This document shows positions 28,248 to 36,294 of a DNA stretch of 64,000 bases, piece after piece (the stretch's first letter is position 1; each line of letters begins with the position of its first letter). This DNA comes from Ga0077523 sp038324085 (GTDB lineage Bacteria > Pseudomonadota > Gammaproteobacteria > Burkholderiales > Ga0077523): assembly GCA_038324085.1 (NCBI GenBank), contig JBBQHP010000023.1:6887-70886 (forward strand), written 5' to 3'. Both the position numbers and the translations under genes were made by a program. The notes below the pieces were generated by a model. That model made no database searches, was not told the DNA's origin, and was given only the letters and a program-made list of their open reading frames with translations.

Positions 28248-29401
28248 TAGTTTCCCTGCAGTTCGGCGTTGAGCAGCAGCGCGCCGCTCACGACCACGCG
28301 CTCGCCGGGGGCGATGCCGTCCTTGAGATATGTGAACTCGCGACCCTGGAGCGCAGTGATCACCTTGCGCCGCTCGAGCACGCCGACCTCCCGCTCCACG
28401 AACGCGTAGCTGGCGACGCCAACTGTCACCAGCGCCGCGTTCGGAATGCGCACGCGCAGCTCGCCGGAATCGGCCAGCGGCGTGACGCGGGCGTACATCT
28501 CCGGTTTCAGGAGATGATCGGGATTGGCGAGCGCACAGCGCACCTGTACGCGCCGGGTGGTCGGATCGAGCACCTCGCCGATATTCTCCACCGCAGCCAC
28601 GAAACTCCTGCCGGCGTAGGCATCGACTTCGACCGTCACGCTCTGGCCCACCTTCAGTACGCTGATGTTCTGCTCGGGCACGTCCACCACGACCCAGAGG
28701 CGGTCGGGATCGGACAGCACGAACAGCGGCTTGTCGGTCTCGGGGCGGACCTGGGTCCCCGGATTGATTGCGCGCTCCGTCACGACGCCCGCGATCGGCG
28801 CCCGCAACGCGAATTCGCCGTTCGTCGTCGAGGGGCCCTGGCCGAGGGCTTCGAGGCGTTTCCGCGCGCGCGCGAGTTCCACTTCCGCCTCGCGCAGATC
28901 GGCCTCGGCCGACTCGAATTCCTTGCGCGGCACCACTTCGCCCTCGAACAGCAATTGTTCCCGATCGAACACGAGATGCCGCTGCTTCACCTCGATCTCG
29001 TCATGGTGCAGATCGGCCACCGCCTGCGCATAGTCGGGCGCATCGAGCCACGCGAGCACGGTGCCCCTGGTCACCTTCTGCCCGAGCTGGACCTCGATGC
29101 GCGTTACCCGGCCCGCGAGCGGCGCGCTGACGCGCGCCGTGCGGTTGTCGTCGTAGGCGATGCGCCCGGCAAGCGCTTCGACCAGGGGTTCGGGAAACGC
29201 CTCGGCCATCTGGATCTTCAGGTAGGACAGTTGCGGGGCGCCCGCTTCGAATCGGAGCATGGTGCCGTTCAGAGCGGCCGGCGCCGCCGGTGCAGGTCGA
29301 GGTTCGCGCTTGCCGACCTCGAACCCCGGATACAGCGCCCAGCCCGCAGCACTGAGCCCCGCCACCGCGACGGCGGCGATGATGCGGCGAACGTGCTTCA
29401 T
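28247..29401 (-). CDS. czcB: efflux periplasmic adaptor, CzcB family
   Basis: A 384-residue membrane fusion protein linking the RND pump and outer-membrane channel. A signal/anchor (RRIIAAVAVAGLSAAGWAL) precedes a barrel-sandwich domain with APLAGRVTRIEVQLGQKVTRG (about residues 90-115), a helical hairpin at about 125-190, the returning lipoyl half ALRAPIAGVVTERAINPG, and a beta-barrel/proximal domain to the end. No His-rich or Met-rich metal site was noticed at the N-terminus. The ATG at 29401 overlaps the czcC stop (ATGA) and fits the family better than the longer frame. Confidence 0.9.
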   Translation of the reverse strand: MKHVRRIIAAVAVAGLSAAGWALYPGFEVGKREPRPAPAAPAALNGTMLRFEAGAPQLSYLKIQMAEAFPEPLVEALAGRIAYDDNRTARVSAPLAGRVTRIEVQLGQKVTRGTVLAWLDAPDYAQAVADLHHDEIEVKQRHLVFDREQLLFEGEVVPRKEFESAEADLREAEVELARARKRLEALGQGPSTTNGEFALRAPIAGVVTERAINPGTQVRPETDKPLFVLSDPDRLWVVVDVPEQNISVLKVGQSVTVEVDAYAGRSFVAAVENIGEVLDPTTRRVQVRCALANPDHLLKPEMYARVTPLADSGELRVRIPNAALVTVGVASYAFVEREVGVLERRKVITALQGREFTYLKDGIAPGERVVVSGALLLNAELQGN

Positions 29402-30714
29402 CGGGACGACGGGTAGGAAACAGTAGCGGCCTGCCACGCAACCAGTGCCCGTGCCAGATCGGCCTGGGCGGCAGCCGCATCGCTGCGGGTCGCGGCCAGG
29501 ATGCGGCGGGCGTCGAGCAGGTCGATGACGCCCAGCGCCCCATTGCGATAGGCGAACTCCGCCGCATCGGCCGCGCGCTGCGCCTCTTTCAGCAGGCCGC
29601 CTTCGTAGCGTTGCACTCGATCACGCGCGGAGGTGAGGCTGGACCATGCCGAATCGATCTCCGCGCGGGCCAGGGCGCGCGTCCGTTCCAGCCCGTCCTC
29701 CGCAGCCTGGAAGTTCACTTCGGCACGCCGGATCTCGCCCTCGAAGCTGTAATTGAGAAATAGCGGCATGCTGACCCCGAAACCGAGCGTGTTGTTCTGG
29801 ATCTGGTCGGGAAAGCGCTCGTACTGGACGGCGAGGGTCACGTCGCGCGACTTGAGTGCCCGCGCGAGATCGCGCGCCTTTTCCGCCGCCTGCAGGCGCA
29901 GCGCGCTGGCGCGCACGTCGGGCCGCGCCTCGATCGTGGCGGCTACATCCACCATCACCAGGTTACCGGCCGTGGGCCATGGATCGGTCGCGACGAGCGC
30001 GCCGGCCTCGGCATCGAGGCCGACCACGTAAGCGAGACTGATCCGCGCACGCTCGCGATCGGACACGGCAGCACGGTGATCGTTTTCCGCGCGCAACTGG
30101 TCGACGCGAATGCGCGACAGATCGGCACGAGCCACGTCACCGGCCTTGAGTCGCAACTCGGCGGCGGCAACGGTCTTCGCAAGCAGTGCCGAGGTGTCCT
30201 CGGTGATGCGCGCGCGCTCCTGCGCAAAGAGCAGATCGTAGTAGGCGCCGGCGAGCGTCAGCGTCGTGCGCCGCACGGCATCCGCCAGGTCGCCGCGGGT
30301 GGCGTCGAGCGCGAGGCGGGTGGCCTCGGTGCGCAGCCCGCGCTTGTTGCCGCGCTCGATCAGTTGCGACAGCTGCACGATCGAATCGATCGACTTGTCC
30401 TGAGGACCCCCGGACCCGAACGCGTGCGGACTGATCGCCACCGCGTTGAATGACAGATTCGGATTGGGGCGCGCCCTGGCGCCGATCGTGTCGGCCTGCG
30501 CCGCTTCCACATTGCGTTGTGCGAACTGCACGTCGCGATTGCGGGCCTTCAGCAGCTCGACGGCTTCGGCATAGGAGAGCGGGCGCTCCCGCGCTGCAGG
30601 AAGGTCCGCCGCGCGCGCCGTGGCGGCCGCGGCGACGACCGTGCCGACGAGCACGATTCGCCACGGCACGGCCGACAGGACACGGGACAGGATGGCGATC
30701 AGGCGATGGGGCAT
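29398..30714 (-). CDS. czcC: outer-membrane efflux channel, CzcC/TolC family
   Basis: A 438-residue outer-membrane factor. A signal peptide (LIAILSRVLSAV to ATARA) is followed by two long repeated helical units typical of TolC trimers: LSYAEAVELLKARN with RPNPNLSFNAVA in the first half and RADLSRIRVDQLRAEN, with a second helical repeat in the second half. The channel would let the tripartite pump expel metal ions outside. It is the first gene of the czcCBA operon and faces a two-component system across a 93-base gap. Confidence 0.9.
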   Translation of the reverse strand: MPHRLIAILSRVLSAVPWRIVLVGTVVAAAATARAADLPAARERPLSYAEAVELLKARNRDVQFAQRNVEAAQADTIGARARPNPNLSFNAVAISPHAFGSGGPQDKSIDSIVQLSQLIERGNKRGLRTEATRLALDATRGDLADAVRRTTLTLAGAYYDLLFAQERARITEDTSALLAKTVAAAELRLKAGDVARADLSRIRVDQLRAENDHRAAVSDRERARISLAYVVGLDAEAGALVATDPWPTAGNLVMVDVAATIEARPDVRASALRLQAAEKARDLARALKSRDVTLAVQYERFPDQIQNNTLGFGVSMPLFLNYSFEGEIRRAEVNFQAAEDGLERTRALARAEIDSAWSSLTSARDRVQRYEGGLLKEAQRAADAAEFAYRNGALGVIDLLDARRILAATRSDAAAAQADLARALVAWQAATVSYPSSR

Positions 30715-30770
30715 TCGATGCGTGTTTCCGGTGCGGAGTGCAACTCGACGGGCGCATAGTGGCGCGTTAG

Positions 30771-30787
30771 CCTTACTCCACCCTTAC
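30771..30787. promoter_or_regulatory. CCTTAC direct repeat, candidate response-regulator site
   Basis: CCTTAC occurs at 30771-30776 and 30782-30787, an 11-base start-to-start spacing typical of OmpR/PhoB-type direct repeats. It lies in the divergent gap between czcC and the OmpR-family regulator gene, 20 bases before the latter's ATG. It may be where that regulator binds to control both transcripts. Confidence 0.35.
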
Positions 30788-30807
30788 ACGCGCAAACGCT
30801 CCGGACC

Positions 30808-31482
30808 ATGCGCCTTCTGATCGTCGAGGATGATCCCGTCATTGCCGATGGACTGCTGCGCTCGCTGCGTGCGGCGGGCCACGCGGTCGACCACGCGGCC
30901 GACGGCACAACTGCCGACGAGGCGCTCACGCAGTACCCTTACGACCTCGTGGTGCTCGATCTCGGTTTGCCGGGGCTCGACGGCATGGCCGTGCTGAAAC
31001 GTCTGCGCGAGCGCGGCGCGGCGGTGCCGGTGCTGCTGCTCACCGCGCGCGATGAACTGGAGGATCGCGTCGCGGGGCTCGACGGCGGCGCCGACGACTA
31101 CCTCGCCAAGCCGTTCGATCTTCCCGAGCTCGAGGCGCGCGTGCGGGCCCTCCTGCGCCGGCGCGAAACGAGCCCCGGTGGCCGCATCGACATCGGATCG
31201 GTGACGGTGGACACCGCCGGACGCTGCGCGTACCACGGATCGGAACGACTGGACCTGTCCGCGCGCGAGTTCGGCGTGCTCGAACTGCTCGCCCGCCGCG
31301 CGGGGCGCGTCGTCAGCAAGGAACAATTGCTCGAATCCATCACCGGGTGGGATGACGACGTCGGCGTCAACGCGATCGAGGTCTACGTGCACCGTTTGCG
31401 GCGCAAGCTCGAGCCGGCCGGACTCGGCATCCGCACGCTGCGGGGGCTCGGTTACCTGATCGAGAAGACACCCGATGCGTGA
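30808..31482 (+). CDS. OmpR-family response regulator for efflux operon
   Basis: A 224-residue regulator with an N-terminal receiver (IVEDDPVIADG; phospho-Asp near residue 51 in LVVLDLGLPGLDG; TARDE; Lys in YLAKPF) and a C-terminal winged helix of the OmpR/PhoB type (SAREFGVLELLARRAGRVVSKEQLLE, VNAIEVYVHRLRRKLE). It overlaps the kinase gene by eight bases. Being divergent to czcCBA, it is the likely activator of metal efflux, like CzcR/CusR. Confidence 0.92.
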   Translation: MRLLIVEDDPVIADGLLRSLRAAGHAVDHAADGTTADEALTQYPYDLVVLDLGLPGLDGMAVLKRLRERGAAVPVLLLTARDELEDRVAGLDGGADDYLAKPFDLPELEARVRALLRRRETSPGGRIDIGSVTVDTAGRCAYHGSERLDLSAREFGVLELLARRAGRVVSKEQLLESITGWDDDVGVNAIEVYVHRLRRKLEPAGLGIRTLRGLGYLIEKTPDA

Positions 31483-32872
31483 GCGGTCCCGTGCGCCGTC
31501 GCTGCGGCGTGGACTGTTCATCTGGCTGATCGCACCGGTCGGCGCGCTTGCCCTGGTGAGCGCGCTGGCGGCATGGGTCACCGCGTATCGGTTCGCGAAC
31601 CAGGTCTACGACCGCTCGATCTCGGACATGGCCGTGGCGTTGTCCCAGCTGGTGCGGGTCGAGGACGATTTCGTCGTCGTCGATCTCCCTCTTCAGGCGC
31701 AGATGATGCTCGATTCGGACCAGCGCGATCGGATCTACTACAAGGTCGCCACCATCGACGGCGTGTTCGTGGCGGGGCACCGCGGCCTGCCCGCCACGCT
31801 GCGGGCGATCGTGCCCGGCGCCGATCCCTTCTGCTTCGACGGCGCCCTGCAGGGCGAACCGTTGCGCACCGCGGTATTCGCGCCCGCCGACGGCCGCTTC
31901 TACGTGGAGATCGCGGAGACCGTGAACAAGCGCGACGTGCTGGCCCTCGAGATCATCGCCAGCATGTTGCTGCCGCTGATCGCGCTGGTGGCGCTGGGTG
32001 CGCTCGGTGTCTGGCTCGGGGTTGCCCGGGGTCTGCGCCCGTTGACCGCGCTGGCGGGGGACATCAGCGGGCGTTCGGCCGAGGATCTGCGGCCGGTGGA
32101 CGAAGCCCGCGCACCACTGGAAGCGCGGCCATTGACCCGCGCGCTGAACGGGTTGTTCGTGCGGCTGGGCGATGCCCTGTCCACGCAGCGGCGCTTCGTG
32201 GCCGACGCGGCGCACCAGCTGCGCACGCCTCTGACGGGGCTCAAGACGCAGGCGGAACTCGCGCTGCGCAGCAACGACCTCGCCACGGTGCGTGAATCGC
32301 TGGCCGGGATCGTGGCGGCGACGGACCGCACTTCGCATCTGGTCAACCAGTTGCTTGCGCTCGCCCGCACCGAACCGGAGGGTCAGGTTCGCTTGCGCCG
32401 TCAATCCGTCGATCTCGCGCGGTTGATGCGCGATGTCACCGCGGACTGGATTCCGCGGGCCCTCGAACGCGGCGTCGACCTGGGATTCGAAGGCCGGGAC
32501 ACCCAGTCGATTCCCGGCGACCCGACGTTGTTGCGCGAGCTGGCCGGTAACCTGATCGACAATGCGATAGCCCACTCGCCGCCCGGCGCGGAAGTGACGG
32601 TTGCGATCCAGCAGACGCCCGCCGGTCTCGAGCTATCCGTCACCGACAACGGCCCGGGTGTGCCCGAAGCCGAACGCGAACGCGTCTTCGAGCGTTTCCA
32701 CCGTGTCCTGGGGAGCACCGTCGCCGGCAGCGGACTCGGGCTCGCGATCGTACGGCAGATCGCGCACGGGCACGGTGCCACGGCAAGTCTCGAGCCAGGA
32801 CCGGGCCAGCTCGGCACCCGGGTGAAGGTGGTCTTTCCGCCCGGTACGCCGGCACCACAGCCAGCCGCCTGA
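31475..32872 (+). CDS. sensor histidine kinase for efflux operon
   Basis: A 465-residue kinase with a membrane helix at about residues 15-40, a periplasmic loop of about 125 residues, a second helix at about 160-185, a HAMP region (LRPLTALAGDI), HisKA with the phospho-acceptor in DAAHQLRTPLTGL, and a HATPase domain with NLIDNAIAHS, DNGPGVP and GSGLGLAIVRQI. The periplasmic domain resembles the 2CSK_N type of tricarboxylate or metal sensors. Its start overlaps the regulator gene by eight bases. It likely senses periplasmic metal and phosphorylates that regulator. Confidence 0.92.
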   Translation: MRERSRAPSLRRGLFIWLIAPVGALALVSALAAWVTAYRFANQVYDRSISDMAVALSQLVRVEDDFVVVDLPLQAQMMLDSDQRDRIYYKVATIDGVFVAGHRGLPATLRAIVPGADPFCFDGALQGEPLRTAVFAPADGRFYVEIAETVNKRDVLALEIIASMLLPLIALVALGALGVWLGVARGLRPLTALAGDISGRSAEDLRPVDEARAPLEARPLTRALNGLFVRLGDALSTQRRFVADAAHQLRTPLTGLKTQAELALRSNDLATVRESLAGIVAATDRTSHLVNQLLALARTEPEGQVRLRRQSVDLARLMRDVTADWIPRALERGVDLGFEGRDTQSIPGDPTLLRELAGNLIDNAIAHSPPGAEVTVAIQQTPAGLELSVTDNGPGVPEAERERVFERFHRVLGSTVAGSGLGLAIVRQIAHGHGATASLEPGPGQLGTRVKVVFPPGTPAPQPAA

Positions 32873-33028
32873 TCCCCGGTCGCGCTGCGGTAGCCGAAAC
32901 GCCGCCGATGGGGCTCAGGTATGGCGACCGGCGTCCGTTAATCGAGGAATGACGAGTCTCCGGATCGAATATATTTCCATGGCCGGGCGGACCGGCTCCG
33001 GCAACCGGACCCGAGGATCCGTCACGTG

Positions 33029-35839
33029 ATGGCAGCAACCCCGTCGCGCCCCTGGGCCGAGAGGTTCGTCGGGCGCGCGACAACCACCCCCGACTTCCCG
33101 CACCGCTTCGCCACGGTGATCGGCATTGCCCTGGTATTGCTCGGGCCGATCGTGGCCATCGGCTGGATCTTCGACGTCGGAATGCTGAAGTCGGTGCTCG
33201 CAGGACGGCCGACGATGAAGCCGGACACCGCTCTCTGCCTGACGTTGCTCGGCGGGGCTCTCTTCGCCCAGGCCCATGACGCCATGCGCGCGAGCCGGAC
33301 CTGCGCGGGCGCGGCCGCGGCGATCGGGCTCGCCCACCTGATCGAGTTCGTCGCCGGCACCGATCTCGGCGTCAGCCGCCTGTTGCCGATCCATCCTGCC
33401 AGCGCGAGCAGCCTGCGCATGTCCGTGATCTCCGCGACCGCGATCACCGCGCTCGGTATCGCGCTCTGCATCGATGGCGCCCGGCGATCGCGATTCACCG
33501 TGCTCCGAGACGCGTGCACCATCGTCGCCGGCTTGCTCGCCATCGGCTGCGTGATCGGCCATTTGTACGAGTTCAATGCGCTGCCCAGTCTCGGTCCGGT
33601 CGTCGGGGCCGTCGCCATTCACTCCGCCGCCGGGCTGGGCCTCGCGAGCTTCGCGGTCCTCGCCCTTGCCACGGCGTCACCGCTCGTGCATATCGTGATG
33701 GCAAAGCGGGCGGGGGGGCGTTTTGTGCGTGCCCTGCTCCCGGTCGCATTGCTCCTGCCGTTCCTGGCCGGCTGGCTGCGCATGCTGGGGGAAGAGGCCG
33801 ATCTCTTCTCCAACGAGATCGGGATCGTGGCGATGGTCCTCATGTCGTTCTTCGGCTTCGCGGCCGCCACCTTGCTCGGAGCGGCCCGGCTCAACGCGGC
33901 GGACGACGACCTGATCGACGCCAACCGCACCCTCGAGAGCACCATCGCCACTCGCACCGCGGAGCTCTGGGCAGTCGTCGACCAGCTCGAGACCCAATCG
34001 GTGTTCACGCGCGGCGTGCTCGATTCGCTGAGTGCCGGTCTCGCGGTGCTGGACGCAAACGGAAACGTGGTGGAAGTGAACGCCGAATGGCGGCGGTTCT
34101 CGCGCGGGTCGGCCACCGGGCCGGCGGGTGCGGTGATCGGCAGCAGCTATCTGGATGCTTGCGCACACGGTATCGGCTGGGATCGTGAGGACGACGCCCG
34201 GTTCGTGCACGCCGGCATCGGCTCCGTGATGCGGCGCGAGTGCGCGCTCTTCACCTTCGACTATGCGCGCAAGGCGGTGGACGACACCAGGCAGTGGTTC
34301 CAGGTCCGCGTCAGTCCGCTCGCCGCCAAAGCGGGCTGGGTCGTCATCGCCAACCATGAGATCTCGGCCCAGAAATCGCTTGAGTTGGAGCTCGAGCAAT
34401 CGGAGGCGCTGCTGCGCGACACCGGCAACATGGCACTCGTGGGCGGCTGGGAGCTCGATCTTGCGACGCTCGAGATGCGTTGGACCGAGGCGGTGTACCG
34501 CATTCACGAGATCGAGCCCGTGGACCATCCGCCGCTGGAACGAGCCATCGAATTCTATGGTCCCGAGGCGCGACCGCTGGTAAGCGCCGCCGTGCAGGCC
34601 GGCATAGAGCGCGGCGAACCGTGGGATCTCGAACTCCCGTTCGTCACGGCCACCGGGCGCGCATTGTGGGTGCGCTCGCGCGGCGAGGCCGTGCGCGAGA
34701 ACGGCCTGACCGTCCGGCTGCATGGCACATTCCAGGACATCACCGATCGTCGGCGCGCGGAAGAAGCATTGCGCGATCGTGAAGCGAGCTATCGCCTCAT
34801 GTTCGAGGACAATCCGCACCCGATGCTCGTGTACGATCGCGTCAATCTGCAGATCCTGGCCGTGAATACCGCAACGGTCCGCCGTTACGGGTGGTCGCAA
34901 GCCGAGTTGCTCGCAATGTCCGTTCCCCAGTTGCATCCACCGGCCGAACGCAACCCGCTCCTGGACAGGGTACGGGACCTCGGTGGCGGCTTCGCCACGG
35001 GCCTCCTCTGGCACCACGTCACGCGTCACGGCGAGAATCTCGAAGTGGAAGTGTCCTCGAACGGCGTGACCTTCGAAGGCCGGCCGGCGCGCCTCGTGCT
35101 GGTGCACGACGTCACCGAACGCAATCGCATCGACCGCGAGCTGCGCGCGAAGAACGCCGAACTGGAGCGCTTCACCTACACGGTATCGCACGATCTCAAG
35201 AGTCCTCTGGTGACCGTGCGCACTTTCGCCGAGTATCTGCAGGACGATATCGCAACCGGCGACTCCGACAAGGTGGCGACGGACCTCAGCTACATCAGCC
35301 ACGCGGCCGAGAGGATGGCCCTCCTGCTCGACGAACTGCTGCAGTTGTCCCGGGTCGGGAACACCCGCAACGCGCCGGTGCTCACGAGCTTCCATGAAAT
35401 CGCAAGGGAAGCGCTCGATATGACCGCCGGTACATTGAGCCGCTGCGGCGCCGAGGTCGAACTGGACCCGATCGACGTGACGATGCACGGCGATCGGACC
35501 CGGCTGCTGGAGCTGTGGCAGAACCTCATCGACAATGCCGCGAAGTTCATGGGCGACCAGCCCGCGCCGCGCATCCACGTCGGCGTCGCCTTCGTGGGAG
35601 CCGAACCGGAGTTCTTCGTGTGCGACAACGGCATCGGCATCGATCCGCGTCACGCCGATCGTGTCTTCGGCTTGTTCGAGAAGCTCGATACGTCCTCTGG
35701 TGGCACCGGCGTGGGGTTGGCGTTGGTGCGTCGGATCGTCGAGCTGCATGGCGGCACCATCCGCGTGGAATCGGACGGCGTCGGCCGGGGCTCGTGTTTC
35801 CGGTTCACGCTCCCCGAGACCCGGAGATCCGCCGCATGA
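33029..35839 (+). CDS. membrane PAS sensor histidine kinase
   Basis: A 936-residue kinase. An N-terminal block of about eight helices (residues 25-295) resembles that of the ten-PAS kinase on the left. Three PAS modules follow (about 325-450, 465-580 and 585-700), then a HisKA domain of the phytochrome-like type (YTVSHDLKSPLVTV) and a HATPase domain (NLIDNAAKFM, DNGIGID, GTGVGLALVRRIVE). Either the GTG at 33026 or the ATG at 33029 can be served by GAGGA at 33013-33017; I chose ATG. Its stop overlaps the next ATG, coupling it to a single-domain receiver that is probably its direct target. Confidence 0.9.
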   Translation: MAATPSRPWAERFVGRATTTPDFPHRFATVIGIALVLLGPIVAIGWIFDVGMLKSVLAGRPTMKPDTALCLTLLGGALFAQAHDAMRASRTCAGAAAAIGLAHLIEFVAGTDLGVSRLLPIHPASASSLRMSVISATAITALGIALCIDGARRSRFTVLRDACTIVAGLLAIGCVIGHLYEFNALPSLGPVVGAVAIHSAAGLGLASFAVLALATASPLVHIVMAKRAGGRFVRALLPVALLLPFLAGWLRMLGEEADLFSNEIGIVAMVLMSFFGFAAATLLGAARLNAADDDLIDANRTLESTIATRTAELWAVVDQLETQSVFTRGVLDSLSAGLAVLDANGNVVEVNAEWRRFSRGSATGPAGAVIGSSYLDACAHGIGWDREDDARFVHAGIGSVMRRECALFTFDYARKAVDDTRQWFQVRVSPLAAKAGWVVIANHEISAQKSLELELEQSEALLRDTGNMALVGGWELDLATLEMRWTEAVYRIHEIEPVDHPPLERAIEFYGPEARPLVSAAVQAGIERGEPWDLELPFVTATGRALWVRSRGEAVRENGLTVRLHGTFQDITDRRRAEEALRDREASYRLMFEDNPHPMLVYDRVNLQILAVNTATVRRYGWSQAELLAMSVPQLHPPAERNPLLDRVRDLGGGFATGLLWHHVTRHGENLEVEVSSNGVTFEGRPARLVLVHDVTERNRIDRELRAKNAELERFTYTVSHDLKSPLVTVRTFAEYLQDDIATGDSDKVATDLSYISHAAERMALLLDELLQLSRVGNTRNAPVLTSFHEIAREALDMTAGTLSRCGAEVELDPIDVTMHGDRTRLLELWQNLIDNAAKFMGDQPAPRIHVGVAFVGAEPEFFVCDNGIGIDPRHADRVFGLFEKLDTSSGGTGVGLALVRRIVELHGGTIRVESDGVGRGSCFRFTLPETRRSAA

Positions 35840-36294
35840 GCCGGACCGACAGGGCCGATCAGAAGCCGACCGTCCTGCTGGTGGAGGACGACCCGGCCCA
35901 TGCCGAGATCGTTCGGCGGAACTTCACGTCGATCGGCATTCCGCACCGCATGGATCACGTGTGGGACGGTGAAGCGGCGCTCGACTACCTGATGCATCGG
36001 GGAAGTTTCGGCAATGGCGACAGTCCGCCGCGCCCGGATCTCGTCCTGCTCGATCTGCGCTTGCCCAGGCTCGGCGGCCTCGGCGTGCTGGCCGCCATCA
36101 AGAGCGATAAACGTCTCGAGTCGATCCCGGTCGTCGCCCTGACGACCTCGAAAGCCTTCGACGACCTCGAACAGGCCTACCGGTTGGGCGTCAACAGCTA
36201 CCTGGTCAAGCCCCTGGAGCGGAACGCCTTCGAGGCCCTCCTCACTTCCCTCGGTTACTACTGGCTGCAATGGAACGAACAACCGCACCCCTAG
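35836..36294 (+). CDS. single-domain response regulator (Rcp1 type)
   Basis: A 152-residue stand-alone receiver of the type that partners phytochrome-like kinases. Visible features are VEDDPAHAEIVRRN, the phospho-acceptor in LVLLDLRLPRLGG, TTSKA, and the conserved lysine in SYLVKPLE. There is no output domain, so it should relay a phosphate or act by binding. The ATG at 35836 overlaps the kinase stop by four bases. Its last 25 bases overlap the start of the REC-PAS-GGDEF-EAL gene. Confidence 0.92.
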   Translation: MSRTDRADQKPTVLLVEDDPAHAEIVRRNFTSIGIPHRMDHVWDGEAALDYLMHRGSFGNGDSPPRPDLVLLDLRLPRLGGLGVLAAIKSDKRLESIPVVALTTSKAFDDLEQAYRLGVNSYLVKPLERNAFEALLTSLGYYWLQWNEQPHP

